Assembly (NCBI RefSeq): GCF_018860365.1
Contig: NZ_JAHKPO010000016.1
Span: forward strand, 47,134 to 111,133
DNA from: Arenibacter algicola
GTDB taxonomy: Bacteria > Bacteroidota > Bacteroidia > Flavobacteriales > Flavobacteriaceae
Direction of reading: 5' to 3'
Length of the DNA stretch: 64,000 nt
Made by a program: the position numbers and the translations under genes. Shown piece by piece: positions 8,900 through 17,409 of this stretch (positions are counted from its first letter, which is position 1; the number at the start of each line of letters is the position of its first letter). The notes below the pieces were generated by a model. The model saw only the letters and a program-made list of their open reading frames with translations. It was not told the DNA's origin and did not search any database.

Positions 8900-9631
8900 A
8901 TGCAATTAATCAAACTTAGTGCCACGGACTCCACAAACGCCTATTTAAAGGATTTGTTGTTCCATAATAAGATAGAGGATTTTACGGTGGTAATGGCCCA
9001 TACCCAATTGAAGGGACGTGGGCAAATGGGGACAAGTTGGCTCTCGGAACCTGGTAAAAACCTGACCTTTAGTGTTTTAGTGAGGTCTTTAAACAGTCCT
9101 GTCTCCGAACAGTTTCTTTTGAATATTTATGTTTCTTTGGCAATTTATGACACTCTAACCCAACTTCAAGTACCGGATTTAAAGATTAAATGGCCTAACG
9201 ACATTATGTCAGGACATTCCAAAATTTGTGGAATTCTTATTGAAAATATTTTATCCGGACAACATATTCAAGCCTCCATTGTCGGAATTGGATTAAATGT
9301 AAATCAATTAAGCTTCAATAGCCTGCCCAATGTGTCCTCCTTAAAGCTACTTTTGGGAAGATCATTGGATCTTGATGAGCTATTGTTGAATATTGTTGAA
9401 AATTTAAAAAAGTTGATTGCGCAGTACGGAAAAATGGATAGGGGAAATCTTTTTGAGCGTTACGAGACTACACTTTTTAGAAAAGATAAGCCGTCAACCT
9501 TTAAAAATCAGGACGACGAAATGTTTATGGGTTTTATAAAGGGCGTTTCCGATGCGGGAAAACTAAAGATTTTAATGGAGGACAACATACTGAAAGAATT
9601 CAACCTAAAAGAGGTGAAGCTACTGTATTGA
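8900..9631 (+). CDS. birA: biotin--[acetyl-CoA-carboxylase] ligase, monofunctional
   Basis: The enzyme activates biotin as biotinyl-AMP and attaches it to the lysine of carboxylase carrier domains. The 243-residue protein has STNAYLK (11-17), the adenylate-binding loop GRGQMGTSW (39-47), KWPND (97-101) and the GIGLNVN segment. The N-terminal DNA-binding helix-turn-helix of bifunctional BirA is absent, so it should not act as a repressor. A likely client, pyruvate carboxylase, is encoded 12 kb away. The gene is divergent from rsfS. Confidence 0.95.
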   Translation: MQLIKLSATDSTNAYLKDLLFHNKIEDFTVVMAHTQLKGRGQMGTSWLSEPGKNLTFSVLVRSLNSPVSEQFLLNIYVSLAIYDTLTQLQVPDLKIKWPNDIMSGHSKICGILIENILSGQHIQASIVGIGLNVNQLSFNSLPNVSSLKLLLGRSLDLDELLLNIVENLKKLIAQYGKMDRGNLFERYETTLFRKDKPSTFKNQDDEMFMGFIKGVSDAGKLKILMEDNILKEFNLKEVKLLY

Positions 9632-9660
9632 GCCTTATGTCCTAAAATAAGTACCTGAAC

Positions 9661-10053
9661 TTATATTTTGGAAAGGTTCTCGGATAGTGTCCCTATAAAA
9701 TTATTGATAGGTGATTTTATCATCATGGCCATCATAGCATTGAATTCCCCTTCAAAACTTAGGGTTACCTCACTTTCATTCTCATTTAGTGTTGCAATAT
9801 CGGCAGTCAGGGTAAAGGGCAATTTGTCACTAGCTGCACCAAAAATCACTTGTGAATGAGGTGTTTGCTGTTTTTTTTGCAATACAATTTCCGGCATTCC
9901 TTTAAGAGCAAATAAAAATCTATTTTCATTTATAAGCTCGAACTTACTAATATTTTCGGGCATTAAGGTCTGAAAATTCTTCACATCGTTCAGAAAATCA
10001 AAAACTTCCTTACTGCTTTTATTTACTTTTTTCTTGGGTGTTTCTAAATACAT
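9661..10053 (-). CDS. SRPBCC (START-like) domain protein
   Basis: The 130-residue product resembles small SRPBCC/polyketide-cyclase-like proteins. It has the N-terminal KKKVNKSSKEVFDFLNDVKN helix region, a run of beta strands and a C-terminal helix ANMMAMMIKSP-like segment ending in IGTLSENLSKI. Such proteins form a helix-grip pocket for hydrophobic ligands. No catalytic residue can be assigned. It begins 3 bases after the pyrE stop, so the two are co-transcribed, and it converges on birA. The ligand is unknown. Confidence 0.78.
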   Translation of the reverse strand: MYLETPKKKVNKSSKEVFDFLNDVKNFQTLMPENISKFELINENRFLFALKGMPEIVLQKKQQTPHSQVIFGAASDKLPFTLTADIATLNENESEVTLSFEGEFNAMMAMMIKSPINNFIGTLSENLSKI

Positions 10054-10056
10054 AAT

Positions 10057-10698
10057 CTAAGATTGCCAGGTAGAGGGGCTGCTTTTCCACTCTAGTAAAG
10101 TTTTTAATTGATTTTCTTTTATATAATTGGTATCCGAGGCCTGTTGAATTAAATAATCGTAATTGCTCAAAGTATGTAGATCCAAGCCGTATTTCTTAAA
10201 GTTTTCATTGGCTACATCAAATCCATAGGTAAAAATGGCCAGCATTCCCTTTACATTTGCGCCATTGCTTTTTAAAGCGTCCACTGCATTTAGGCTGCTT
10301 TTTCCGGTGCTTATAAGGTCTTCAATAACAACTACACTCTGATTGGCCTCCAAACGACCTTCTATTTGGTTTTGGCGACCGTGGGATTTGGCTTCGGGCC
10401 GTACATAAATAAAAGGAAGTCCCAAATACTCGGCTACCAGCATCCCTATACCTATGGCCCCTGTGGCCACTCCGGCTATCACATCCGGCTTCCCGTACAG
10501 GCTTTCTACTTGCTTTCCCATTTGTTCCCGAACATAATTTCTAATGCTTGGGTACGAGAGGATTATCCTATTATCGCAATAAATTGGAGATTTCCAACCT
10601 GAAGCCCATGTAAAAGGATTTTCAGGTTTCAACTTAATTGCATTAATTTGCAGCAGAAGCTCTGCAGTTTTTTTGGCAGTGTCTTTGTCTAAAACCAT
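10057..10698 (-). CDS. pyrE: orotate phosphoribosyltransferase
   Basis: PyrE converts orotate and PRPP to orotidine 5'-monophosphate in pyrimidine synthesis. The 213-residue protein has the WASGWKSPIYCDNR orotate region, GVATGAIGIG and the PRPP motif VVVIEDLISTGKSS. A longer frame reaches to 10833, but the extra 45 residues are antisense to the Nudix gene and unlike PyrE, so the ATG at 10698 (MVLDKDTAKK) is chosen. That ATG lies only 4 bases from a −7 box and 7 bases from the divergent Nudix start, which predicts a leaderless mRNA. Confidence 0.95.
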   Translation of the reverse strand: MVLDKDTAKKTAELLLQINAIKLKPENPFTWASGWKSPIYCDNRIILSYPSIRNYVREQMGKQVESLYGKPDVIAGVATGAIGIGMLVAEYLGLPFIYVRPEAKSHGRQNQIEGRLEANQSVVVIEDLISTGKSSLNAVDALKSNGANVKGMLAIFTYGFDVANENFKKYGLDLHTLSNYDYLIQQASDTNYIKENQLKTLLEWKSSPSTWQS

Positions 10699-10702
10699 GA
10701 CG

Positions 10703-10710
10703 CAAATGTA
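10703..10710 (-). promoter_or_regulatory. −7 box of pyrE, inside the Nudix start region
   Basis: Minus-strand 10710 to 10703 reads TACATTTG, a perfect TAnnTTTG match. Only four bases separate it from the pyrE ATG, so transcription should start at or next to the A of the ATG. The box overlaps the first codon of the divergent Nudix gene. Confidence 0.55.
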
Positions 10711-11293
10711 TAAAGTTTTTGTTAATGAGTCACCTCTGATTTTAACAAATAAATTATCAGATACGGCAAATAATAAATATTTTTTGTTGAACGGGTCTGC
10801 TATTAATGAGGCAATAGACTCCTTGGCTAGCAAAAAACTTAATGAAGCTTTTATTTATCACCCTAATAATGAGGAGATATTAAAGAAATTTTCGAAGAAA
10901 ATACCGTTGGTGGTCGCAGCTGGTGGTGTGGTAACCAACAAGGAGGGGAAAGTACTTTTTATTTACAGAAACGATAAATGGGACCTTCCAAAGGGGAAGT
11001 TGGACAAGGGTGAGACCATTGAGGAATGTGCATTGCGCGAAGTAGAGGAGGAGACAGGGGTAAAGGGGTTGAAAATCGAGAATTTTCTGAGGACCACCTA
11101 TCACCTTTTTAAGAGGAATGGATCCTACAAATTAAAGGAAGTGCATTGGTTTGCCATGAAGACCAATTATAAAGGAATTTTGGTGGGCGAAGCCTCTGAG
11201 GGAATAGAAAAAGTAAAATGGAAAGGCCCTGATAAAATTAAAAAAGCATTGGAAAATTCTTATGCCAACATTAGAATTCTGTTTGAAGATTAA
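10706..11293 (+). CDS. Nudix hydrolase
   Basis: The 195-residue protein has an N-terminal domain of about 70 residues and then a Nudix domain with the full signature GX5EX7REUXEEXGU, visible as GKLDKGETIEECALREVEEE followed by TG. Nudix enzymes hydrolyse nucleoside diphosphates linked to another group; the substrate cannot be told from sequence. Candidate starts are 10673, 10697 and 10706. I take 10706 (MYKVFVNESP) because earlier starts run into the divergent pyrE start. A near-match −7 box (TGTCTTTG, 10680-10687) lies upstream, within pyrE. Confidence 0.88.
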   Translation: MYKVFVNESPLILTNKLSDTANNKYFLLNGSAINEAIDSLASKKLNEAFIYHPNNEEILKKFSKKIPLVVAAGGVVTNKEGKVLFIYRNDKWDLPKGKLDKGETIEECALREVEEETGVKGLKIENFLRTTYHLFKRNGSYKLKEVHWFAMKTNYKGILVGEASEGIEKVKWKGPDKIKKALENSYANIRILFED

Positions 11294-11297
11294 CGGA

Positions 11298-13043
11298 TTA
11301 TTCCTTTAGAATTCGATAAATGGGATATTGATTATGTTCCGGTTCATAGTATTTGGACCTTTTGTATATCCAATCCAATTGAGCATACCAGTCACCGGAA
11401 AAAGTACTGTCGATTTCCTTTTTTAGATTAAATTGGGTTTTCATTTCTTGGTTCTCTTGAAGGATCTCCAAGGCAATATCTTCGAACACATAAGGAGAAA
11501 AACCTTCCTTTTGTTGTAAAATAGCATCAAAGAAATTCCAATTAAAGAAAGAATCCGTAGCCTCCGGCTCCAGGGTCTCCAATAAATAGCGCAAGCCTTT
11601 CTGATTGGTTGGGACCAAGATGTCCCCGGCCGTAAAATTAACTTTTTGGTTGCTGCGCAGCACTTTGGTATTGTAATGTGGGTAGTGCCCCTCATATGAA
11701 TTTTCAGCAGTACTGTAGCTGTCAATTTTATATGACTCTACCAATATGGAGGTATCTTGTTTTAAGGTCTTAAAGCTTATTTGGTTTACCGTTAATAGAT
11801 CTATAATTTTGTCCCATCCTTTCTTTATAACATATGCCTTGGGAATTTCCACCTCATGGGTCGGATGATAAAAGTTTTGGTATTCAACATCTTTTACAAA
11901 AGGTCTATTTCTATCGTATTTAAGCCTTGGCAGGCCAGTTATTTCACTGTTAAATTCATCGGCTTCATATCCCTTGAATTCCAGGGTGGTACTTTTGGTA
12001 GTATCGATGGCCCATTGCAACGGGTAGTTTTGTTTCTCTAGATATACTTCAAAAGCATTTTCCCTTAAGTTTTTAATTTTCTTGTAATCTTTCTCCGAAA
12101 TTTCCAAGATTTTTGTCATTAATGCATAGACGCCCTCTACTCTTTGTTTGTATGGTTTAAGCATATGTGTTTCAACCATTAGGCCCAAGGTGTTCCAAAG
12201 AGTGGTATAGCCTGTAGAATATCTGGGATAATCCATAAATTGGGAAAAGCCTTTTTCAGGTACTTGGTTAAAAACATTTACATAGGGCGTAATGTCCCAA
12301 TCCGCCTCCGCAAGCGAATTTTCAAGTGTGGGCACCATCTCTTCATGAAGGTAATTGCCCAATTCACCTCCCAATTTATTATGTTGGGTAAATAGGTGGG
12401 TAAGTGTGTATTGATAGTCCGCCCCATTGCTAACATGGTTGTCTATAAATATATCCGGTTTTATTAAATGAAAAATTTTGGCAAAAGTGTGGGCGTTTTT
12501 AGAATCTACTTTAATAAAATCGCGATTAAGGTCGTAATTTTTTGCGTTGCCTCTAAAACCATGGGATTTAGGGCCGTTTTGATTTACCCTGGATGTAGAA
12601 TTCCTGTTTAAGGCGCCACCAACATTGTATACGGGTATGGTGACCACCACTGTATTCTCGGGAGCATCCATATTTTTTAGTGCCAAATCCCTGAATAATA
12701 GCATTGTTGCATCTATACCATCGCTTTCTCCCGGATGTATGCCATTATTTATAAATAGGATACTCTTATCCCGCCCTATTTTTTGAAAATTAAAATCGGC
12801 ATCCGGGTTGTAAGTTACCACATGCAAAGGATTGCCGCTGTCGGTAGTGCCAATGATCTGTATGTTTATTTCGGGGAACTCCTTGGCAAGTTGAATATAG
12901 AAGTCTATGATTTGAAGATAAGTAGCCGTTTCTTCTCCGTTACTGCGCTCAAAAACAGTTTTAATATTTTCAATTTTTCTTTCTTTTTTGGTCTCGCAAG
13001 AAATAAGACAAAGCAGTAAAAAAAGTCTTACCAGAAGTTTCAT
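11298..13043 (-). CDS. M14 family zinc carboxypeptidase, lipoprotein
   Basis: The 581-residue protein has a lipoprotein signal (MKLLVRLFLLLCLIS, then Cys16), so it is probably anchored in an envelope membrane. The M14 zinc site is present: His103 and Glu106 in NNGIHPGES and His203 in IDNHVSNG. The NxxR-type substrate element DLNRD lies at 171-175. Family members remove C-terminal residues from peptides. The region after about 330 is not typical of simple carboxypeptidases and may be a separate C-terminal domain. The gene converges on the Nudix gene, with 4 bases between the stops. Confidence 0.88.
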   Translation of the reverse strand: MKLLVRLFLLLCLISCETKKERKIENIKTVFERSNGEETATYLQIIDFYIQLAKEFPEINIQIIGTTDSGNPLHVVTYNPDADFNFQKIGRDKSILFINNGIHPGESDGIDATMLLFRDLALKNMDAPENTVVVTIPVYNVGGALNRNSTSRVNQNGPKSHGFRGNAKNYDLNRDFIKVDSKNAHTFAKIFHLIKPDIFIDNHVSNGADYQYTLTHLFTQHNKLGGELGNYLHEEMVPTLENSLAEADWDITPYVNVFNQVPEKGFSQFMDYPRYSTGYTTLWNTLGLMVETHMLKPYKQRVEGVYALMTKILEISEKDYKKIKNLRENAFEVYLEKQNYPLQWAIDTTKSTTLEFKGYEADEFNSEITGLPRLKYDRNRPFVKDVEYQNFYHPTHEVEIPKAYVIKKGWDKIIDLLTVNQISFKTLKQDTSILVESYKIDSYSTAENSYEGHYPHYNTKVLRSNQKVNFTAGDILVPTNQKGLRYLLETLEPEATDSFFNWNFFDAILQQKEGFSPYVFEDIALEILQENQEMKTQFNLKKEIDSTFSGDWYAQLDWIYKRSKYYEPEHNQYPIYRILKE

Positions 13044-13184
13044 GCTACGTTATAATTTGTTTAAAACTCAAAAAAAAAGACTTTGAAGTTCAATTGAAAA
13101 ATTAGGTAATTGATGGATTTTAATCTTTAATAAAAGAAGTCCAAAATAATCTTCAAGAATTCAAAGTTAGCTAAAACTTGGGTA

Positions 13185-13595
13185 TTAATCGGAAATGGTA
13201 GCGGTAATTTTTTCTATTTCAGACCTTCGGATAGGTTTACTATTGTAAATAACGTTGTGGTGTGTCAAGGACCTAAAATTTTCGGCCTTGTCCATGTCAA
13301 ATTGGTCAATGGAGGAGGTTACAATATTTATATTGACCTTTTTGTTTATGGGTAATTTTATGAACTCTTCCAGGAATTCCCAGCCATCCATTATTGGCAT
13401 GTTGATGTCCAAAAAAATTAAATCGGGCAGTTCCGATTTTTCGATAATCATTTCCTTTATACAATCAATTGCGACTTGTCCATTTTTGAATTCAAAAATA
13501 TCCTTACAAGTAGCAACAGAATTTAATATTTTTTTAATTCCGTAGATTGTTATGGTGTCATCATCGACAATGAAAATTGAATTAATTTTTGTCAT
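13185..13595 (-). CDS. single-domain response regulator
   Basis: The 136-residue protein is one receiver domain and nothing more. The acidic pocket is DDD at 11-13, the phospho-acceptor is Asp63 (in FLDINMPIMDGWEF), the switch residue is Thr93 or Ser94 and the conserved lysine is Lys120 followed by Pro121. With no output domain it must act by protein interaction or phosphotransfer. The ATG at 13595 is chosen over an earlier in-frame start; it overlaps the histidine kinase 3' end by 14 bases, so the two are translationally coupled and almost certainly partners. Confidence 0.92.
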   Translation of the reverse strand: MTKINSIFIVDDDTITIYGIKKILNSVATCKDIFEFKNGQVAIDCIKEMIIEKSELPDLIFLDINMPIMDGWEFLEEFIKLPINKKVNINIVTSSIDQFDMDKAENFRSLTHHNVIYNSKPIRRSEIEKITATISD

Positions 13596-15441
13596 TAAAA
13601 TATAAATTAAAAGTGCTTCCAACACCTACTTGGCTCGTGGCACTAATTTTACCATGCATCGCTTCAATTTGATTTTTTGTAATGTAAAGTCCCAAACCTT
13701 TTGCGTCCGAATTGCCGTGAAAGGTTTTGTACATTCCAAATAACTTGCTCCCGTATTTTTTTAAATCCAGCCCAATACCGTTGTCTTCAATACTTATGAC
13801 CGTATAATTTTGAACATAATTAACGCTTAACTTAATTATTGGGTCAACATTTGGTTTTTTATATTTCAGGGCATTGGTAATAATATTTGTCAAAATGTTT
13901 TTTAAGTAAGAGGGTACTACGCTTATGTTTACATCATCTGATACTTCACTTATTACAGTGGCTTTGGCCTTGTTTAGCTGATTATTGACTTGTTTAAGTA
14001 CAGTGTTTAACTTTTTATTGAAGTTGACCTCTTTCTTAATTATGTTGGACTCGGTATTAATGGCAACAATATCATTTAAATTATGAAGAGTTTCCATTAG
14101 GTTTTTGGAGGAGTCCGTAAGCATCTCCATAATTTTATGTCTTTCCTTTTCATCATCCTCGTGGCCCAAGAAATCCAATAGCATAGCAAAATTGGCAGAA
14201 TGGGATCTTAAATTGTGCGAAACAATATGGGCAAAATTAATTAGCTTTTTATTTTGGGAAGAGGTTACGGATATTAGGCTTTTGAGTTCTTTCTGTTTTT
14301 GTTTTTGTTCTGAAATATCCATGCTGATCCCTACAAGTCCGGTAACTTCGCCATTTTCCCCTATTAATGGAATTTTGGAAGATAGAAAGGTAATAACGGA
14401 ACCATCAGGGCCGGTACGTGTTAATTCCTTGTTCAACATAGGAATTTGCGAAATCATGACTTCAATGTCCTCATCCCTGAATTTTTGAGCCGTAGCCCTG
14501 TCGTACAGGTCAAAATCATCCTTCCCGATAATATCGCTCTCATTTTCAATTCCAAGAAATTGCAGTTCAGATTTATTTGCCAGTAACTTTTTTGATTGGG
14601 TATCCTTAATATAAATCTGTAATGGTAGATTGTTTATTAGTGTTTTTAATAAATGTTCATTGTCTTTGGTTTTTTGTTCTTTCTGTACAAAATCCGTTAT
14701 GTCCTGAACAATTCCTATGAGTCCCACGTATTCGCCATTCTTATATAATGGCTTTCCGGAAACATTCACCCACTTTTCATTTCCTTTAGCGGTAATGATC
14801 TGCAATTTTTCGTTCCAAGGGGATTTTTTCTGGTTGGCAGAATAGATGGCCATGGAAATGGTGTTCCTGCTATAGCCGGTCTTATAAAAATTTACAGAGT
14901 TGTCTATATTGATTTCAAAATCATCATCGACCTCGAAAATACGTCTTATCATTTCACAGCATGTAAACTTATCCTTAGATTTTTGGTATTCCCAATTACC
15001 TATTTTTCCATGCTCTCCTGTCTCCTTTTGCAGGAATTCCAGTTTCTCTATTCTTAATTCGTTCTTAACCTTATCCGTAACATCTATGGTTTGCACGATT
15101 GCGCCAATTATGTTTTCCTGTTCATCGTACCAAGGAATATTTGTCCATTCGAACCACTTTTCTTTAGAGCTATTATCTAGATAGGCCTCTATATCCGACT
15201 CTGGAAATTTCCCATCGAAACATGCCAACAAATTATTGGACCATTTCTTGCTCGTATTTCCGAACAGTTCATAAATGGATTTTCCAATATAGTCCTTGCC
15301 TTGGAATCCAAATTCTTCGGCCCATTTATCCGACGCGAGTACAACCTTAAACTCCCTATTAATAAAGGCAGTTGGTTTTGGCAACTGTTTTATTAGGAAT
15401 TGGTTTGATACGATGGGGGTATTCATAATCATCTGTCGCAT
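13582..15441 (-). CDS. multi-PAS cytoplasmic sensor histidine kinase
   Basis: The 619-residue protein has no membrane helix. Three PAS-type domains can be placed at about 20-125, 145-252 and 262-380, the last ending in GISMDISEQK. A dimerisation/phosphoacceptor region holds FAHIVSHNLRSHSANF (403-418) with His405, His409 or His414 as candidates; the order HNLRSH is typical of a Bacteroidota kinase group rather than the classical H-E-L-R-T-P box. The ATPase domain has the N box NIITNALKY (519-527), DNGIG (553-557) and KGLGLY (581-586). Signals sensed by PAS domains are unknown here. Start codons at 15441, 15432 and 15426 are all possible. It overlaps the response regulator gene. Confidence 0.92.
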   Translation of the reverse strand: MRQMIMNTPIVSNQFLIKQLPKPTAFINREFKVVLASDKWAEEFGFQGKDYIGKSIYELFGNTSKKWSNNLLACFDGKFPESDIEAYLDNSSKEKWFEWTNIPWYDEQENIIGAIVQTIDVTDKVKNELRIEKLEFLQKETGEHGKIGNWEYQKSKDKFTCCEMIRRIFEVDDDFEINIDNSVNFYKTGYSRNTISMAIYSANQKKSPWNEKLQIITAKGNEKWVNVSGKPLYKNGEYVGLIGIVQDITDFVQKEQKTKDNEHLLKTLINNLPLQIYIKDTQSKKLLANKSELQFLGIENESDIIGKDDFDLYDRATAQKFRDEDIEVMISQIPMLNKELTRTGPDGSVITFLSSKIPLIGENGEVTGLVGISMDISEQKQKQKELKSLISVTSSQNKKLINFAHIVSHNLRSHSANFAMLLDFLGHEDDEKERHKIMEMLTDSSKNLMETLHNLNDIVAINTESNIIKKEVNFNKKLNTVLKQVNNQLNKAKATVISEVSDDVNISVVPSYLKNILTNIITNALKYKKPNVDPIIKLSVNYVQNYTVISIEDNGIGLDLKKYGSKLFGMYKTFHGNSDAKGLGLYITKNQIEAMHGKISATSQVGVGSTFNLYFNDKN

Positions 15442-15540
15442 TTTCCTACAATAGTAGTCCGATTATTTAATACAGCGAATAGATTGTTGTGAATTGGACG
15501 AAATTAGTTGTGTAACGGTAATATGAAGAAATTTATAGCC

Positions 15541-15611
15541 ATTTTCCATTGTTTTCAGTTCCGTGGGAATCTGGAAAATGTAGTCTTCTCACGGTAATAG
15601 TCAAATGACTA
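15541..15611. repeat. inverted repeats upstream of the kinase gene
   Basis: The 218-base gap between coaD and the kinase start holds two inverted repeats. ATTTTCCA (15541-15548) pairs with TGGAAAAT (15572-15579), with an inner CAG-TTCC/GGAA-CTG stem between them. TAGTCA AA TGACTA lies at 15598-15611. No T-tract follows, so neither looks like a simple terminator; they could be regulator sites or part of the kinase mRNA leader. Confidence 0.4.
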
Positions 15612-15659
15612 CGCCGAATATGCATTGGGTTCCTTGAAGGATTAATACAAGGGTTTATT

Positions 15660-16121
15660 TTATTTTGTCCTGACCGAATCTGGAACCAAGCCAGAATAGT
15701 CACCACCGTTTCTAATTACATCCCTAACAATGGAAGAACTAATGTAGGATTTGCCCGAGGAGGTCAGCAAGAATACGGTTTCTATTTCGGAAAGCTTACG
15801 ATTGGTATGGGCTATTGCCTTTTCAAATTCGAAATCTCCTGGATTTCTAAGGCCTCTTAGTATAAAGCTTGCGTTAACTTTCTTGCAAAAGTCAACCGTT
15901 AGCCCCTGATAAGTTAGAACGGTTATTTGTGGTTCATCCTTAAAAGCCTCGGAAATAAATCTTTTGCGCTCTTCGAGCGTGAACATGTATTTTTTATCGG
16001 TATTTACCCCTATGGCTATGATCAGTTCATCAAAAAGGGTTATTCCCCTTTTTATAATGTCATAATGCCCTAAGGTCAAGGGATCAAAAGAACCTGGAAA
16101 GATGGCACGTCTTTTCTTCAT
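15660..16121 (-). CDS. coaD: phosphopantetheine adenylyltransferase
   Basis: CoaD makes dephospho-CoA from ATP and 4'-phosphopantetheine. The 153-residue protein is of normal length and has the nucleotidyltransferase motif PGSFDPLTLGHYDII near the N-terminus (about 9-23), GLRNPGDFEFE with the substrate-binding Arg, and the C-terminal ISSSIVRDV segment, the usual ISSTxVR element. A −7 box lies only five bases ahead of the ATG, predicting a leaderless transcript. The gene follows ddl on the same strand after a gap of 104 bases. Confidence 0.97.
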   Translation of the reverse strand: MKKRRAIFPGSFDPLTLGHYDIIKRGITLFDELIIAIGVNTDKKYMFTLEERKRFISEAFKDEPQITVLTYQGLTVDFCKKVNASFILRGLRNPGDFEFEKAIAHTNRKLSEIETVFLLTSSGKSYISSSIVRDVIRNGGDYSGLVPDSVRTK

Positions 16122-16126
16122 TTTTG

Positions 16127-16134
16127 CAAAATTA
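16127..16134 (-). promoter_or_regulatory. −7 box of coaD
   Basis: Minus-strand 16134 to 16127 reads TAATTTTG, matching TAnnTTTG, five bases before the coaD ATG. No clear −33 element is seen. Confidence 0.45.
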
Positions 16135-16225
16135 AGGTTGTCTATTTCCAGTGGCCTAACATAAAGCCGGAAATAAAGGATTCTCTAAAATACCCATTCT
16201 ATTGTAAGCGGGTATGGTTTTAAAA

Positions 16226-17209
16226 TTACTTATTTTCTCCCAAAGCTTCCCAAACGGCACTTTCAAAGAGTTCAGAAAGGGAAATACCTGCTATTTTGGC
16301 CTGCTGGGGCAATATACTTTCTGTGGTAAGGCCGGGTGTGGTATTCATTTCCAGCATAAAAGGCTCATCATTCACAAAAATGAATTCACTTCTAGAAAAC
16401 CCTTTCATTTTTAAGACTTCATAGGCTTTTTGCGCTATTTGGCTCACCTTTTTCTCTTGTTCCTTTGTTATTCTTGCCGGTGTTATTTCTTGGGATTTGC
16501 CTTCGTATTTGGCTTCGTAATCAAAAAAATCGTTTTCAGATACAATTTCGGTGATCGGCAATACTTTTGTCTCCCCTTTGTATTTGATAACCCCGACCGA
16601 AACCTCGGTTCCGTTTAAAAAGGATTCTATAAGTATTTCATTGTCCTCTTTAAAGGCATTGTCAATGGCATTGAGCAATTCTTCTTTTTTGTAGACTTTG
16701 GAAATGCCAAAACTGCTTCCGGCCTTATTGGCTTTTACAAAACAGGGCAATCCTACTTTTGCTATTATCCCATCTTCGTCAATAGGGTCTCCAAAATTAA
16801 TATAGTATGAAGGTGCCGACTTTATGCCATATGGTTTTAGAACGCTCAGCAGGTCACGTTTGTTAAAGGTCAAGGAGGCTTGGTAGTAATCGCAGGAAGT
16901 TTGCGGTATTCCAATCAGTTCAAAATAGGCCTGCATAAGGCCATCCTCCCCGGGTGAACCGTGAATTGCATTAAATACGCAATCGAATTTTATAATTTCG
17001 GTGGCTGTATCAACTGTAAAATCATGCCTATTAACAGGGTGTTCTTTTTGGTCAGCATCTACATAGACCCATTTGTTCTTAAAAATATGTATTCTATAGG
17101 CGTTGAATTTTTCTTTGTCCAAATAATCATATACTACACCTCCGCTAGTTAAGGAAATCTTATACTCGCTGGAGTAGCCACCCATTATAATTGCAATATT
17201 TTTCTTCAT
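16226..17209 (-). CDS. ddl: D-alanine--D-alanine ligase
   Basis: Ddl joins two D-alanines with ATP for peptidoglycan precursors. The 327-residue protein shows the N-terminal GGYSSEYKISLTSG, NAIHGSPGEDG (the family HGxxGEDG), KANKAGSSFGISKV in the ATP-grasp domain, and the C-terminal metal-binding FMLEMNTTPGLT. Next to a PASTA-domain protein gene in divergent orientation, it forms a small cell-wall cluster. Its promoter is probably in the 200-base gap 17210-17409, but I see no clear box on the minus strand. Confidence 0.96.
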   Translation of the reverse strand: MKKNIAIIMGGYSSEYKISLTSGGVVYDYLDKEKFNAYRIHIFKNKWVYVDADQKEHPVNRHDFTVDTATEIIKFDCVFNAIHGSPGEDGLMQAYFELIGIPQTSCDYYQASLTFNKRDLLSVLKPYGIKSAPSYYINFGDPIDEDGIIAKVGLPCFVKANKAGSSFGISKVYKKEELLNAIDNAFKEDNEILIESFLNGTEVSVGVIKYKGETKVLPITEIVSENDFFDYEAKYEGKSQEITPARITKEQEKKVSQIAQKAYEVLKMKGFSRSEFIFVNDEPFMLEMNTTPGLTTESILPQQAKIAGISLSELFESAVWEALGENK

Positions 17210-17382
17210 TGGATAAAACTAAATTTAAAAATTGGTAATAACAGCCAGTCAAAGTGAGTTATTGTAAGCAAGCATGCTTTAAAAAGGCCATAATTATTCA
17301 GGCTATTTTTAAAGCTATCTGATAGCTAAAATCAATAATCAAATAACATGCGTTCAAAGTAAAGAAAAAGCGTCCGGTTTTC

Positions 17383-17390
17383 TATCTTTG
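17383..17390 (+). promoter_or_regulatory. −7 box of the PASTA-rluD operon
   Basis: TATCTTTG at 17383-17390 matches TAnnTTTG, 19 bases before the ATG of the PASTA gene. No −33 TTG at the right distance. A perfect 7-bp inverted repeat (AGCTATC T GATAGCT, 17313-17327) lies 56 bases upstream and could be a regulator site. Confidence 0.4.
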
Positions 17391-17409
17391 TGGCACAAGA
17401 AAATATACC

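Noticed and set aside
10699..10833. Longer pyrE start at 10833
   Set aside because: The extra 45 residues are antisense to the Nudix coding region and have no counterpart in PyrE proteins.
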